A stretch of 64,000 nt of DNA, taken from contig NZ_CP013189.1 of NCBI RefSeq assembly GCF_001444425.1, positions 1,240,001 to 1,304,000 on the forward strand, read 5' to 3'. This DNA is from Pseudohongiella spirulinae. GTDB taxonomy: Bacteria > Pseudomonadota > Gammaproteobacteria > Pseudomonadales > Pseudohongiellaceae. The notes beneath the pieces are model-generated. The model did no database searches and was not told where the DNA came from. It saw only the letters and a program-made list of their open reading frames with translations. This document shows, in pieces, positions 50,517-59,567 of the stretch. The position numbers and the translations under genes are program-made. The first letter of the stretch is position 1; every line of letters begins with the position of its first letter.

Positions 50517-51482
50517 CTATACCATCGGCAGAGCGTCAACGGTTTCAATCATTCGCCGCCGCATGGCAGCGTCTGGCAGTCTGCCCAGCATACCTCCAAT
50601 ATTATCTTCCATATTGGCCGGTCGGCTGGTAGACGGGGTAGCTGCGGTCACCGCCGGATGACTCAGAACAAACTTCAGGAAAAACTGTCCCCAGGTGCTG
50701 GCATCAAACTCCTGCGCGTAATCAGGCACGGGGCGATCGCCGACTCTTGCCCACAGGCGAGTTCGGCCGAAGGGTGCGTATACCAGAACAGCGATGCCAC
50801 GATCCCGGGCCAGTGGTAAAATACGGTCTTCGACATCGCGGTTATCGACGGCGTAATCGATCCCGATAAAGTCCAGGGGTTCATTGTTCATAACTCGAAT
50901 CAGGTGCTCATACTGCTCAGCGAAGGTTGTGGTGATGCCCATATAACGCACACGACCTTGCTCTTTAAGCTCTCTTAGCAGGGCCAATTGGGTATCCGGA
51001 TCGCCCATATTATGAACCTGAATCAGGTCGATGACCTCCTTGCCAATGCGCTGAAAGGATGTTTCGAGCTGATTGCGCGCGGCTGTCGGGTCGGCACTGC
51101 CGCCTCCGCGGCCGGCAACATTGACCTTGGTTGCCCAGAACAGCGACTCGTTGATTCCCAGATCCTGTGCTATTTGCCCGGCGACTTCTTCGGAGGCACC
51201 ATAACTGGGTGCTGTGTCAAACACACGACCGCCCAATTGATGCATGCGGTCCATGACCGCACGGACCGCACTGATATCCTCACTGCGGGCCACCTGAGCG
51301 AACGTGGCAGACGATCCCAGTCCGATAGCGGGTATGGTTTCTCCTGTCGCCGGAATGGCCCGCATAATGGGAGCGGCATTCTGGGCCAGGGCCAGGAAGG
51401 ACGGGGATAGGGTGAGTGCGGCAGCAGCTCCCAGACTGGTGCCCAGAAAACGGCGTCGAGACATGCCCTGCGATTTGCTCAT
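50517..51482 (-). CDS. Tat-exported aldo/keto reductase
   Basis: A 321-residue protein. The twin-arginine signal MSRRRFLGTSLGAAAALTLSPSFLALA shows export in folded form, which is unusual since AKRs need NAD(P)H. The barrel has GGRVFDTAPSYGASEEVAGQ (Asp and Tyr of the tetrad), FWATKVN (Lys), and VIDLIQVHNMGD (His), so catalytic residues are intact. Substrate and cofactor source in the periplasm are unknown. A single-gene unit converging on the M1 peptidase gene. Confidence 0.87.
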   Translation of the reverse strand: MSKSQGMSRRRFLGTSLGAAAALTLSPSFLALAQNAAPIMRAIPATGETIPAIGLGSSATFAQVARSEDISAVRAVMDRMHQLGGRVFDTAPSYGASEEVAGQIAQDLGINESLFWATKVNVAGRGGGSADPTAARNQLETSFQRIGKEVIDLIQVHNMGDPDTQLALLRELKEQGRVRYMGITTTFAEQYEHLIRVMNNEPLDFIGIDYAVDNRDVEDRILPLARDRGIAVLVYAPFGRTRLWARVGDRPVPDYAQEFDASTWGQFFLKFVLSHPAVTAATPSTSRPANMEDNIGGMLGRLPDAAMRRRMIETVDALPMV

Positions 51483-51580
51483 CAGATTTCTCCGCGAAAG
51501 TCAGACAATTACACCAATGTTGCTCAGAGTTTACCCAGAGAGTTTGTGCGGGTTCAAGGAAAACCGGATGTGCGTGAGCC

Positions 51581-52819
51581 TCAGCTAATCAGGCTGTTCA
51601 ACACTAAAAATATCGAACGAATACCTAGTGCGACGGTGACAAGCACAATGGTCATGCCGGCTATATTATGCAGACGGGTATTGCGATAGCGGGCGGGTAG
51701 CAATTGGGTATTGATCAACCATAATACGATGCCGGCCACCACTGGCAGGGTAATGCCATTGGCCACCTGTGCGAAGCGGATAATCTCAATCGGGTTGATG
51801 CCGAGGGAAGCAAACAGTATTCCGCTCAGCAGCACAAGTACCCACACTGCCCGAAAACCGGTATGTTGCAGGGAGACTGGCCAGCCCATGCAGCCTCGCA
51901 CAACATAGGCGGCGGCCAGCGGTGCAGTGATAGCGGATGTGATGCCGGCCGCGAATAATCCCAGACCTAACAGGTATTTCGCCGCGCTGCCGTAAAGTGG
52001 CTCAAGACTGCGCGCCAGGTCGCCGACGTTGCTAACCTGAGAGACGTCAGCAGCGGCAGCTGATATCAGGATCGACATGGACACCAGGCCGCCGAGTGAG
52101 ACAGCGACGATAGTATCGCGTCTCGCAGCAGGCAATGAAGATGCGTCAGTCCACTTTTCTCTCACCAGGGCGGCATGCAGGAACAGATTGTAGGGAACCA
52201 CAGTGGTGCCGATCAGGCCGACAATGGTCAGCAGGTTGGCATCACTGACACCGGGCAGCAACAGGCCGCCCAGAACCTGACCCAGGTCGGGTCTGGTGAG
52301 GATTGCTGTGGTAACAAAAGACAGACTCATCAACACCACGAGGGCGGTGAGCGCGCGTTCCAGTACCTTATAACTGCCACTGAAAAGGATGGCGAAAGCA
52401 ACGCATCCGATCAGCAGTGATAGCCAGGGTCCGATCAGGCTCTGCTCAAGGTCCAGGGCGCTTTCCAGTCCCAGACGTCCGCCGCTCAGATTGCCCGCTT
52501 CGTAGGCTGCATTGCCGATAACAATCGCGCTGATGATGAGAGTCAGAACCAGCGCCTTTAATATCGGGCGTGATTGCAGCTGCTCCCGGATGACTTCGGT
52601 CAGACCTTTACCACTTATCAGCCCGATTCGAGCTGACATCTCCTGCAGCAGGATGGTAGCGATTATCGACAACAGCAATGCCCACAAGAGTTCATAGCCA
52701 AAGTTGACGCCAGCTATTGTGCAGACAGTGACAGTGCCCGGTCCGATAAAGGCCGCCGCGATCAGTACACCCGGCCCTGACTGCCTGTACCAGCGATGCT
52801 CGCGGGATGTCTCGGGCAT
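51581..52819 (-). CDS. Atypical Nramp-family divalent metal transporter
   Basis: A 412-residue protein with 11 helices in the Nramp fold. The first-helix D-P-G-N metal motif is G26-P27-G28-T29, and the sixth-helix M-P-H motif is V208-P209-Y210. The metal-coordinating Asp, Asn and Met of MntH-type transporters are therefore all replaced, as in Nramp-related Mg transporters or other divergent clades. Framework blocks such as GYELLWALLLS and LISGKGLTEVIRE remain. Transport of Mn or Fe should not be assumed. It is the last gene of a tightly overlapped operon after MAPEG and DUF938. Confidence 0.8.
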   Translation of the reverse strand: MPETSREHRWYRQSGPGVLIAAAFIGPGTVTVCTIAGVNFGYELLWALLLSIIATILLQEMSARIGLISGKGLTEVIREQLQSRPILKALVLTLIISAIVIGNAAYEAGNLSGGRLGLESALDLEQSLIGPWLSLLIGCVAFAILFSGSYKVLERALTALVVLMSLSFVTTAILTRPDLGQVLGGLLLPGVSDANLLTIVGLIGTTVVPYNLFLHAALVREKWTDASSLPAARRDTIVAVSLGGLVSMSILISAAAADVSQVSNVGDLARSLEPLYGSAAKYLLGLGLFAAGITSAITAPLAAAYVVRGCMGWPVSLQHTGFRAVWVLVLLSGILFASLGINPIEIIRFAQVANGITLPVVAGIVLWLINTQLLPARYRNTRLHNIAGMTIVLVTVALGIRSIFLVLNSLIS

Positions 52820-53493
52820 CAGCCTTGCCTGGCGTCGGCCGGGGGTTTGCGGAACAAAACACTCAAGTTGTTGACCGGCATGTCCACAACACCGGCTGCT
52901 TCAAGGCCATGATGTCGAGCCAGGGCACTGACATCAGTCAGGTCTCGAATACCCCATTCTGGATTTCTTGCCCTGAGATCCATATCAAAGTCTGCATTGC
53001 TCTGAGCTGAATGAATACCGTTCTGTTTGTATGGACCGTAAAGATAAAGAACACCATCCGGCGCCAGGGCGTCTGCAGCCAGACGCATCAAGCCTTCGGT
53101 AGCGGCCCATGGTGAGATGTGAATCATATTGATGCAGACAATGGCATCAAAAGCGGGTGGATTGGCCCCCGAGTCCCGCAGGTCAGCAATTATGGACTCA
53201 GGTGGCGCGGTTACGTCCAGAATCATTGCTGGCTGCAAGACCTGATTGACTTCATGGCGACGCCAGGCATTGATGCTTTCCAGTGCTGCCGGATTTATGT
53301 CAGTAGGAAACCATTTGTCAGCTTGCAACTCCCTGCTCAGATAAACTGCCTGTTCTCCGGTGCCGGCGGCAATCTCGAGTACGGTCGCACCGGGCTTGAG
53401 AATTCTGTGAAGCACCTGTCTGATGGGTTCGCGGTTGCGCTGTGACGATGCGTGACTGCGCCTGCCGTCGTTTTCCAGGTCGGTTTTACTCAT
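52819..53493 (-). CDS. DUF938 family SAM-dependent methyltransferase
   Basis: A 224-residue methyltransferase. The start R-S-H-A-S-S-Q-R-N-R-E-P-I is the DUF938 signature, followed by motif I VLEIAAGTGEQAVYLSREL and the block INMIHISPWAATEGLM and YLYGPYKQNG. Substrate is not known. Its start overlaps the MAPEG stop and its stop overlaps the Nramp-like start, so the three are one translational unit. Confidence 0.87.
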   Translation of the reverse strand: MSKTDLENDGRRSHASSQRNREPIRQVLHRILKPGATVLEIAAGTGEQAVYLSRELQADKWFPTDINPAALESINAWRRHEVNQVLQPAMILDVTAPPESIIADLRDSGANPPAFDAIVCINMIHISPWAATEGLMRLAADALAPDGVLYLYGPYKQNGIHSAQSNADFDMDLRARNPEWGIRDLTDVSALARHHGLEAAGVVDMPVNNLSVLFRKPPADARQG

Positions 53494-53873
53494 AACATGG
53501 ACTGAATGGCACCTGCTGCGGCGCCGATTGCCATGAACAGTGAAGGCAGTAGTGTCAACGCGAAGCCTGGCCCTCTTGATGCAGGATCCTTGATGTAGCT
53601 GAAGAAATATAGCTGGCGTCCGATAAGGAAAACGGCCCCCAGGCCTGCACCCAGCAGAGGGTTGAAGTATTGAACAAACAGGAACAATGAGGGCAGGAAG
53701 AACAGCAGACTTTCCAGTGTGTTCATGTGCACGCGATAGTAGCGCTCAAATACCGGATCACCGTGCACAGCCGGCGCATCAATTTTATAAGTCATGCGCG
53801 CTTTACCAACCAGCATGCCGAATGCGGTGTACTGGATCAGTGCGAGCACTGCAACGATAGTTACCCAGGCCAT
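53490..53873 (-). CDS. MAPEG family membrane protein
   Basis: A 127-residue, four-helix protein with FERYYRVHMNTLESLLFFLPSLFLF (the E-R-x2-R-x2-x-N-x2-E motif of MAPEG) and GRQLYFFSYIKDPASRGPGFALTL. MAPEG proteins include glutathione transferases and peroxidases of membrane lipids. It begins the MAPEG-DUF938-Nramp operon. Confidence 0.88.
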   Translation of the reverse strand: MAWVTIVAVLALIQYTAFGMLVGKARMTYKIDAPAVHGDPVFERYYRVHMNTLESLLFFLPSLFLFVQYFNPLLGAGLGAVFLIGRQLYFFSYIKDPASRGPGFALTLLPSLFMAIGAAAGAIQSML

Positions 53874-53945
53874 AATTTATCCCTTTTATCCAAGTTGTTG
53901 TTGTCCAGATCATAGGCGCACAGACAGATGTGCACAATACCCGGC

Positions 53946-54767
53946 TTACAGATTGAAGCGGTCCCGCAAAAACAGTGCGACGCCATCAGCATCGTGGTGG
54001 CCGATGACTGCCGTGGCCGCCTCTTTCAGCGGTGTTTTGGCATTTTCGGGTGCATAGCACTCATCGGCGATCTCGAACATACTGAGATCGTTGTCACTAT
54101 CACCGAAACAGACGACCTTCGAAATGCCCAGTTGCTCACGTAATGCGCTGACAGCACTGCCTTTGCTGGCCAGACTATGATGAATGTCGATCCACTTGAG
54201 GGCGCGGTTTTCCATGGCCGGACCTGAGTAGGCAACCAGATGGTCTTCGGTACTGATCTCCGCAGCCACTTGCTCAACAGCGGAATTTTCACCAATCATG
54301 TTGATATTGGTTATCTGCGCATCGACTGGCAGGATAGCAAGTGGTTTTACGACATTCTGTGCTCTGGATGCGAACATCGTCAGCAGTTTCTCTTCTGGCG
54401 GGTGCCGGGTAGGAGGATGATAGATGACATGGTGGTTACCGGCTTCAACGGTATGCACAAACGGTGTCAGGTCAGCGCGGATGGCTGCCTGCAGAATATG
54501 CTGGGCCTCTGTAACGGTCAGAAAGTTACCCAGCGACAGCGCCTGTTTTCGAGGGTCCCAGATCATCACGCCATTGGTGTAGACGTGGGGCAGTTCAAAA
54601 CCATGACCGTTGATGATGTCGCGGGCCGCCTGCAGATTTCTGCCGGTAGCAACCGTGTAGGCAATATTGTTGGCGGTCAGCAGGCGCAAAGTGTCCCGGG
54701 TGAAATCGGAGATTCGCGATGACTCGTTAAGCAGTGTGCCATCCAGATCAAATACCAGCAGTTCCAT
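53946..54767 (-). CDS. Cof-type HAD-IIB phosphatase
   Basis: A 273-residue HAD hydrolase. The nucleophile motif is LLVFDLDGTLL, motif II contains ATGRN, and motifs III-IV are in KVVCFGDSDNDLSMFEIAD. The cap domain between them places it in the Cof/YbiV IIB class, which dephosphorylates sugar phosphates, FMN or PLP. ATG 54767 (MELLVFDLDG) is the likely start; an upstream ATG adds six residues. Isolated gene. Confidence 0.88.
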   Translation of the reverse strand: MELLVFDLDGTLLNESSRISDFTRDTLRLLTANNIAYTVATGRNLQAARDIINGHGFELPHVYTNGVMIWDPRKQALSLGNFLTVTEAQHILQAAIRADLTPFVHTVEAGNHHVIYHPPTRHPPEEKLLTMFASRAQNVVKPLAILPVDAQITNINMIGENSAVEQVAAEISTEDHLVAYSGPAMENRALKWIDIHHSLASKGSAVSALREQLGISKVVCFGDSDNDLSMFEIADECYAPENAKTPLKEAATAVIGHHDADGVALFLRDRFNL

Positions 54768-54905
54768 GAGCAATCGCTCTTTCAAAATACATTGTCTTAA
54801 AATTTCTGCAGCCGAAAGTCTAGCAGATCATCGGTGACTTGTACGTTAAAAACGGCTAGTCTGGACTTTTGCATGGGCATCATTATTTAACATCGCCGGA
54901 GATTG

Positions 54906-56198
54906 ATGATGAAGAAACTGCTTATGAGTTGCCTGATCGGACTGTCTTTCAGTGCCCAGGCGCAGGTGCCGGCTTTGCCGGACGCGGTAGAGAGTCTGGT
55001 AGACGGCGTCATGCCGCAGGTCGTGGAATGGAGACGTGACTTTCATCAGCATCCCGAACTGGGTAATCGTGAGTTCCGGACTGCAGGCATTATTGCCGAT
55101 CACCTGCGTGCACTGGGTATGGAGGTGCAGACGGAGGTTGCGCATACCGGAGTTGTCGGAATTCTGCGCGGTGGCCGGGAAGGGCCGGTTGTTGCCCTGC
55201 GTGCGGATATGGACGCATTGCCGGTGGAAGAGCAGGTTGATCTGCCTTTTGCCTCGCGTGTACGAACGCAATATAACGGTCAGGATGTTGGTGTGATGCA
55301 TGCCTGTGGTCATGATAATCACATGGCGATTCTGATGGGGGCAGCGACTGTGTTGGCAGACATGCGTGATGAGCTGCAGGGAACTGTGATGTTTATCTTT
55401 CAGCCGGCTGAAGAGGGGGCACCTGAGGGTGAAGAAGGTGGCGCCGAGCTTATGCTGAAAGAAGGGCTGTTTGATGATATCCGCCCGGATGCGGTTTTTG
55501 GTCTGCATGTCTGGCCGATCCCGGCGGGACAGATAGCAGTTCGTGAAGGCGGTACCATGGCCTCCAGCGACTCCTTCAGAATTCGCGTGCAGGGACAGCA
55601 GACACACGGTGCAGCGCCCTGGGCAGGCATTGACCCGATTGTGGTTGCCTCGCAAATCGTGATGGGGCTGCAGACCATTCCAAGCCGTCAGCTCGATGCC
55701 ACCCTGACACCCTCCATTGTCACTGTGGGTGCCATTAATGGCGGAGTGCGCAGCAATATCATTCCTGACTCCGTTGAGATGATCGGTACCTTGCGGACCT
55801 TTGATGCAGAAACCCGGCGTCAGATTCATGAGCGGGTGGAGCGTACGGCAACCCAGATTGCCGCCAGTGCTGGTGCGACAGTGGATGTGAATATCAGCCT
55901 TGGTTATCCGGTGACCTATAACGATCCTGAGTTGACCAGGAACATGGCGCCGACCCTTCAGCGAGTGGCTGGCGAGCGCTTTGTCGAAGCATCACTGATT
56001 ACCGGCGCGGAAGACTTTTCTTACTACGCCAATGAGGTGCCGGGCATGTTCTTCTTTCTGGGAATTGGTGCCGATGATCCAGCAATGGTATATCCGAATC
56101 ATTCACCATTTTTTTATGCCGACGAGCGCGCTCTGCCGGTTGGTGTCAAGGCGATGACAGCGTTGGCGCTGGATTTTATGAACGGTAACGGTCTGTAA
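54906..56198 (+). CDS. Exported M20D amidohydrolase/peptidase
   Basis: A 430-residue zinc hydrolase with a signal peptide ending AQAQV. The metal ligands are visible in MHACGHDNHMAIL (Cys and His of the M20D site), FQPAEEGAPEGEEGG (catalytic Glu pair) and GLHVWP. Family members remove acyl groups from amino acids or indole conjugates. Its export points to periplasmic scavenging of acylated compounds. It is divergent from the HAD gene; ATG 54909 is equally possible as start. Confidence 0.9.
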   Translation: MMKKLLMSCLIGLSFSAQAQVPALPDAVESLVDGVMPQVVEWRRDFHQHPELGNREFRTAGIIADHLRALGMEVQTEVAHTGVVGILRGGREGPVVALRADMDALPVEEQVDLPFASRVRTQYNGQDVGVMHACGHDNHMAILMGAATVLADMRDELQGTVMFIFQPAEEGAPEGEEGGAELMLKEGLFDDIRPDAVFGLHVWPIPAGQIAVREGGTMASSDSFRIRVQGQQTHGAAPWAGIDPIVVASQIVMGLQTIPSRQLDATLTPSIVTVGAINGGVRSNIIPDSVEMIGTLRTFDAETRRQIHERVERTATQIAASAGATVDVNISLGYPVTYNDPELTRNMAPTLQRVAGERFVEASLITGAEDFSYYANEVPGMFFFLGIGADDPAMVYPNHSPFFYADERALPVGVKAMTALALDFMNGNGL

Positions 56199-56204
56199 GG
56201 AAGT

Positions 56205-56240
56205 TGGTTTCCCCCGCCCTGCGGGGTACGGGGGAAACCA
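56205..56240. terminator. Strong hairpin between convergent genes
   Basis: TGGTTTCCCCCG (56205-56216) and CGGGGGAAACCA (56229-56240) form a perfect 12-bp stem with a 12-base loop. It sits 7 bp after the M20 gene stop and 20 bp before the stop of the convergent gene, so it would serve both. T-tracts are absent, which is unusual for intrinsic termination. Confidence 0.55.
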
Positions 56241-56259
56241 CGACCGTCGAGCAAATCAA

Positions 56260-57996
56260 TTAATTTGAGCTGATCAGATAACGGCTCTGGTCGACATACT
56301 TGTAGTAGACCTGACCAAAGAACATTTCGTCCCAGCTCTGATCGCCCCAGCCCACCGCGATACTCGGATCGGGATTGGCGGGATTCTGCTCGGAGTTGTC
56401 AAATGCCCCGGTTACGACAATCCGTGTACCTGCGGGCACCAGTTTGGGCTCTTCCAGCTTGTATTCCATTTGCCAGTTATAGTTGTAATTCGGGATATTC
56501 ATCAGTTCTTCCACCTCGCCATCAGGGTAGTGAGCGTGGAAACGCATGTATTTGCCTCTGAAGTGCATGTGCGAGATAAAGCTCATCACATAGGCGTCAG
56601 CGTCGATAGTGATTTCCGCCTGTTGTTCAAAATTCGGATGGTAGGGCGGAATATCTGTCCAGGTGGGTGTGAAAATGCAGGCACACTCGCCGGTGCGGCG
56701 TTCAGTTGGGATCTGGTCATCGGGATAGAACCAGACACCGATCCGACCGGCATCAACCGTTTCGCGACCCATGGTGGTGTAATGCAGCTGCAGCGCGATG
56801 GACGAGCCAGCCTTTAGCAAGCCGCCAGTATTGGGCGCTTCCAGGTGCGGTTCAGCACCAGGAATGTAAGCGGCAATATGGCCGACATTCGGGTCGCCAT
56901 CAGCGGTAAATCCGCCTCTCAGTCGTTCGCCTGGTCCGATGACCGAATTCAGCGTGTGGTGCAGCACCTGACGATCGCCGGCCAGATACTGGCTGGCCCT
57001 GACCCAACGGTCGCGATCCAGACCTTCAATTGGAACCACGACGTTGATGTAATCCAGCACTCCTGTCGCCGGGATGGTTTGCGGGGGAACATTGATGATC
57101 AGATCGGGCTCGCCGAAAGCCCATTCGGTCTCCGGCCATTGCAGTTCCGCCAGCGGGTCATTGCCGTCCCCTCGGGGTGAGCCGGCGGCTATCCAGTCCA
57201 GCAGCTTGCGCTGGTCTTCAAAGGGGACAAAATAGGGGTTACTGAACTCGCCGACATGCGGATCCAGCTGGCCCGGCGGCATACGCTTGGTGACCAGCAC
57301 TTCACGGATCATCGGTGACCAGCCCTGTGCCATGGCATGGCTGTTCAGGGCAAACGGTGCGATGCCGCCTTCACGATGACAGCTTGCACAGTTATCAGCG
57401 ATGATCGGCGCGATTTCCTCACTGTAGGAGGGCACGTTGTCATTGCGCGTATGATATTCGACCAGGCTGCCATTGCTGGCCATAACAGCGTTGCTGATGT
57501 CCTTGCCAACTGCGACGTCTGCCAGTGCGTTTCTGAATGAGTCGCCGGCGGGGCCCCGGTATAAAACTCGAAAACTTTGTGGATCGTAAATCAAAGCCTC
57601 GCCGATTCGCTCCACTCCCAGCGCTTCAGAAGCTGCCTGAACGTCGTCAATTAACACCGGAATATCGCTACCCAGTGAATCCATTTCGCTGAGAACGCTG
57701 TCGCGAGATTCGCCCAGTGAGTTCAGCAGGAAAAAGACAATGCCCTGATCCTGATAGGTATGTTGAAGTCGCTGGAACTCGGGAAGGGCCTGTTTGACCT
57801 CAGGCGCCCCATTGGCCTGCACCAGGAAGGCGATAGCCTTGTTATTGTCGTACCAGGCCATGTGGTGAAAATAGCCCTGATGATCGAGTAGCGCGAAGTC
57901 ACCAGCCCGGCTGCCCTCTGTTTGTGCTGTCGCAGCGCCCGCCAGTAAGGCCGACGCCAGCGTCACTATGCTGGCTGTGCGTTTGACTATTCCCAT
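56260..57996 (-). CDS. Redoxin + cytochrome c + copper monooxygenase-like protein
   Basis: A 578-residue exported protein (signal peptide to about residue 25). Domain 1 (residues 28-170) is redoxin-like but lacks active-site cysteines (FLVQANGAPEVKQ where GSGCP stands in the paralogue at 26008). A haem c site C203-A-S-C-H207 follows, then a long beta-rich part resembling ascorbate-dependent type II copper monooxygenases: QVLHHTLNSV, ALQLHYTTMG and SFISHMHFRGKYM supply His, HxH and Met candidates for two copper sites. An internal haem electron donor for a copper oxygenase is a plausible model; substrate unknown. An FNR box precedes it. Confidence 0.75.
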   Translation of the reverse strand: MGIVKRTASIVTLASALLAGAATAQTEGSRAGDFALLDHQGYFHHMAWYDNNKAIAFLVQANGAPEVKQALPEFQRLQHTYQDQGIVFFLLNSLGESRDSVLSEMDSLGSDIPVLIDDVQAASEALGVERIGEALIYDPQSFRVLYRGPAGDSFRNALADVAVGKDISNAVMASNGSLVEYHTRNDNVPSYSEEIAPIIADNCASCHREGGIAPFALNSHAMAQGWSPMIREVLVTKRMPPGQLDPHVGEFSNPYFVPFEDQRKLLDWIAAGSPRGDGNDPLAELQWPETEWAFGEPDLIINVPPQTIPATGVLDYINVVVPIEGLDRDRWVRASQYLAGDRQVLHHTLNSVIGPGERLRGGFTADGDPNVGHIAAYIPGAEPHLEAPNTGGLLKAGSSIALQLHYTTMGRETVDAGRIGVWFYPDDQIPTERRTGECACIFTPTWTDIPPYHPNFEQQAEITIDADAYVMSFISHMHFRGKYMRFHAHYPDGEVEELMNIPNYNYNWQMEYKLEEPKLVPAGTRIVVTGAFDNSEQNPANPDPSIAVGWGDQSWDEMFFGQVYYKYVDQSRYLISSN

Positions 57997-58070
57997 GGTT
58001 CAGGTCTCCGACGTAGCAATCTGAGTGGTTGTCTGAACTGTGAGGCTAGTCTTATTGAACAAACAGTTTT

Positions 58071-58084
58071 TTGATGCGTATCAA
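58071..58084. promoter_or_regulatory. FNR/Anr-type binding site
   Basis: TTGATGCGTATCAA matches the FNR/Anr consensus TTGAT-N4-ATCAA perfectly. It is centred about 81 bp upstream of the 57996 start codon and 22 bp beyond the GT2 stop, so it should control the redoxin/cytochrome c/copper protein gene in response to low oxygen. Confidence 0.7.
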
Positions 58085-58105
58085 CTTATTGTTCTGAAAT
58101 GACTT

Positions 58106-58996
58106 CTAGCGCCTGGAAATTAGCTGTTGCAGTTTGTGAAGCGCCCTTAGCGCAGGGTAGACATTAACCACACTATAGTGAAACGGACGTTTCACGGGTA
58201 CTGAGCATTGCAGAAAGTCTTCAGCAACCGGGAGTTCGCGCAGGTCGCGCGCTCTGAGGCGTGAAGTGTCTTCCTGGCTCATCGGAATAAATGCCTTGGG
58301 TGTTGTGCCCGCCAATTGTTCGGCTTTGCTGACGGCCCAGGTCTTGTGTTTGCCCCGGTAAACCGGCACTTCTGGCAAAAACATTGCCACCGGAAACGGC
58401 CAGATGCCCATCTTGCCGAACAATGGGGCCGCCTGATTGGCATTGGCGGCTTCGCCTTCCACGAATTGCCAGTTCGCTGCCTTCAGGCGGTTGGCATGGG
58501 CAATGACGCCGTCTACATAGGTCAGGTCGCGGTGATTTTTCTTTTCCGGCTGTTCGCGGAAGTACACCGGAAATCCGGATTCCAGTCTCGTGATTCGTTT
58601 GTCACGACGATTACGACGACCGCGCAGAAACATGGGATGCAGGAAGGCAGCGTCGGGGTAGTGGGTGAAAAAGTCGTTGATATAACGCAGGTCTTCATCA
58701 TCAATATCTCTGACAACCTGCATGTCATCCTGAATAAAAAAGATCAGCTCATCCTGACAGTTATCCAGTGCCCGTTGCATATTGTTATACAGCCCGCCGT
58801 GCCGGGCACCGTCTTTTACCTGGCCATATATCAGCTCGACACCAGCAGGCAGACTTGCCAGGTAGGCCCGGGTGTCCGGACAATCGCTGTGATCGTCAAC
58901 AATGCAGATTCTGCTACCTCGGGCATGCCTGAGCAGCGAATCGATGCAATTCTGTAGAAAGGCACCGCGGTTATAGGAAAATACAAAAATATCCAT
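58106..58996 (-). CDS. Glycosyltransferase family 2 protein
   Basis: A 296-residue GT-A enzyme beginning MDIFVFSYNRGAFLQNCIDSLL. The nucleotide-sugar part has ICIVDDHSD and the metal site ELIFFIQDDMQVV (acidic D-D motif). ATG 58996 starts the domain directly; longer in-frame sequence upstream has no family similarity. Acceptor unknown, and no polysaccharide operon is adjacent. It is divergent from the thioesterase gene with about 100 bp between starts. Confidence 0.85.
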   Translation of the reverse strand: MDIFVFSYNRGAFLQNCIDSLLRHARGSRICIVDDHSDCPDTRAYLASLPAGVELIYGQVKDGARHGGLYNNMQRALDNCQDELIFFIQDDMQVVRDIDDEDLRYINDFFTHYPDAAFLHPMFLRGRRNRRDKRITRLESGFPVYFREQPEKKNHRDLTYVDGVIAHANRLKAANWQFVEGEAANANQAAPLFGKMGIWPFPVAMFLPEVPVYRGKHKTWAVSKAEQLAGTTPKAFIPMSQEDTSRLRARDLRELPVAEDFLQCSVPVKRPFHYSVVNVYPALRALHKLQQLISRR

Positions 58997-59099
58997 GGTT
59001 GGTGATACCCGATCTGATTTTTGACGTGCACGTGTGAGTTGCGGCATTTTACTTGTAATGTCCGGAGATTTCAGGGTTAATTGTCCGCCAGAGGGAGGA

Positions 59100-59567
59100 A
59101 TGGAGTTAGTTATGCCTGATTGGGACCACCCGCAGCCATTTATCTTGAGTATTAAGGTATCGGCGGGGGATATAGATGAGCTTGGGCACGTCAATAATGC
59201 GACTTACGTGCGATGGATGGAGATTTGTGCATGGCGTCATTCTGAATCTCTGCATCTATCCATGTGTGACTATCGGCGGCTGGACCGGGCCATGGTAGTG
59301 CTGCGTCATGAGATTGACTATTTAGCGGCAGCGTTTGCCAATGAGCAAATTCAGGTGGCAACCTGGATTGTGAAATCTGACGGCAAATTGCGCCTGACCC
59401 GGCATTTTCAGATTACCCGACCAGACGACGGTCTGACGCTTCTACGGGCACAGAGTACTTTTGTCTGTATGGAGCTAAGTTCGGGCCGGGCGAAACGGAT
59501 GCCTGAAGAATTCATTTCCCGATATGGGGGCGCTGTGATTGGTGAAAAAGGGTCGTTATGCGATTGA
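59100..59567 (+). CDS. Acyl-CoA thioesterase-like hotdog protein
   Basis: A 155-residue single hotdog domain. ILSIKVSAGDIDELGHVNNATYVRWMEICAWRHSESL carries D-x-D-x-x-G-H-V-N-N, the catalytic motif of the 4HBT group. GGGAGG lies 3-8 bp before ATG 59100. It shares the fold with the thioesterase at 39166 but little sequence. It is followed by an amidohydrolase remnant. Confidence 0.85.
   Translation: MELVMPDWDHPQPFILSIKVSAGDIDELGHVNNATYVRWMEICAWRHSESLHLSMCDYRRLDRAMVVLRHEIDYLAAAFANEQIQVATWIVKSDGKLRLTRHFQITRPDDGLTLLRAQSTFVCMELSSGRAKRMPEEFISRYGGAVIGEKGSLCD

Noticed and set aside
54846-55829. 327-codon minus-strand open frame
   Set aside because: Antisense to the M20 amidohydrolase, whose active-site motifs are intact; His/Asn-rich nonsense composition.
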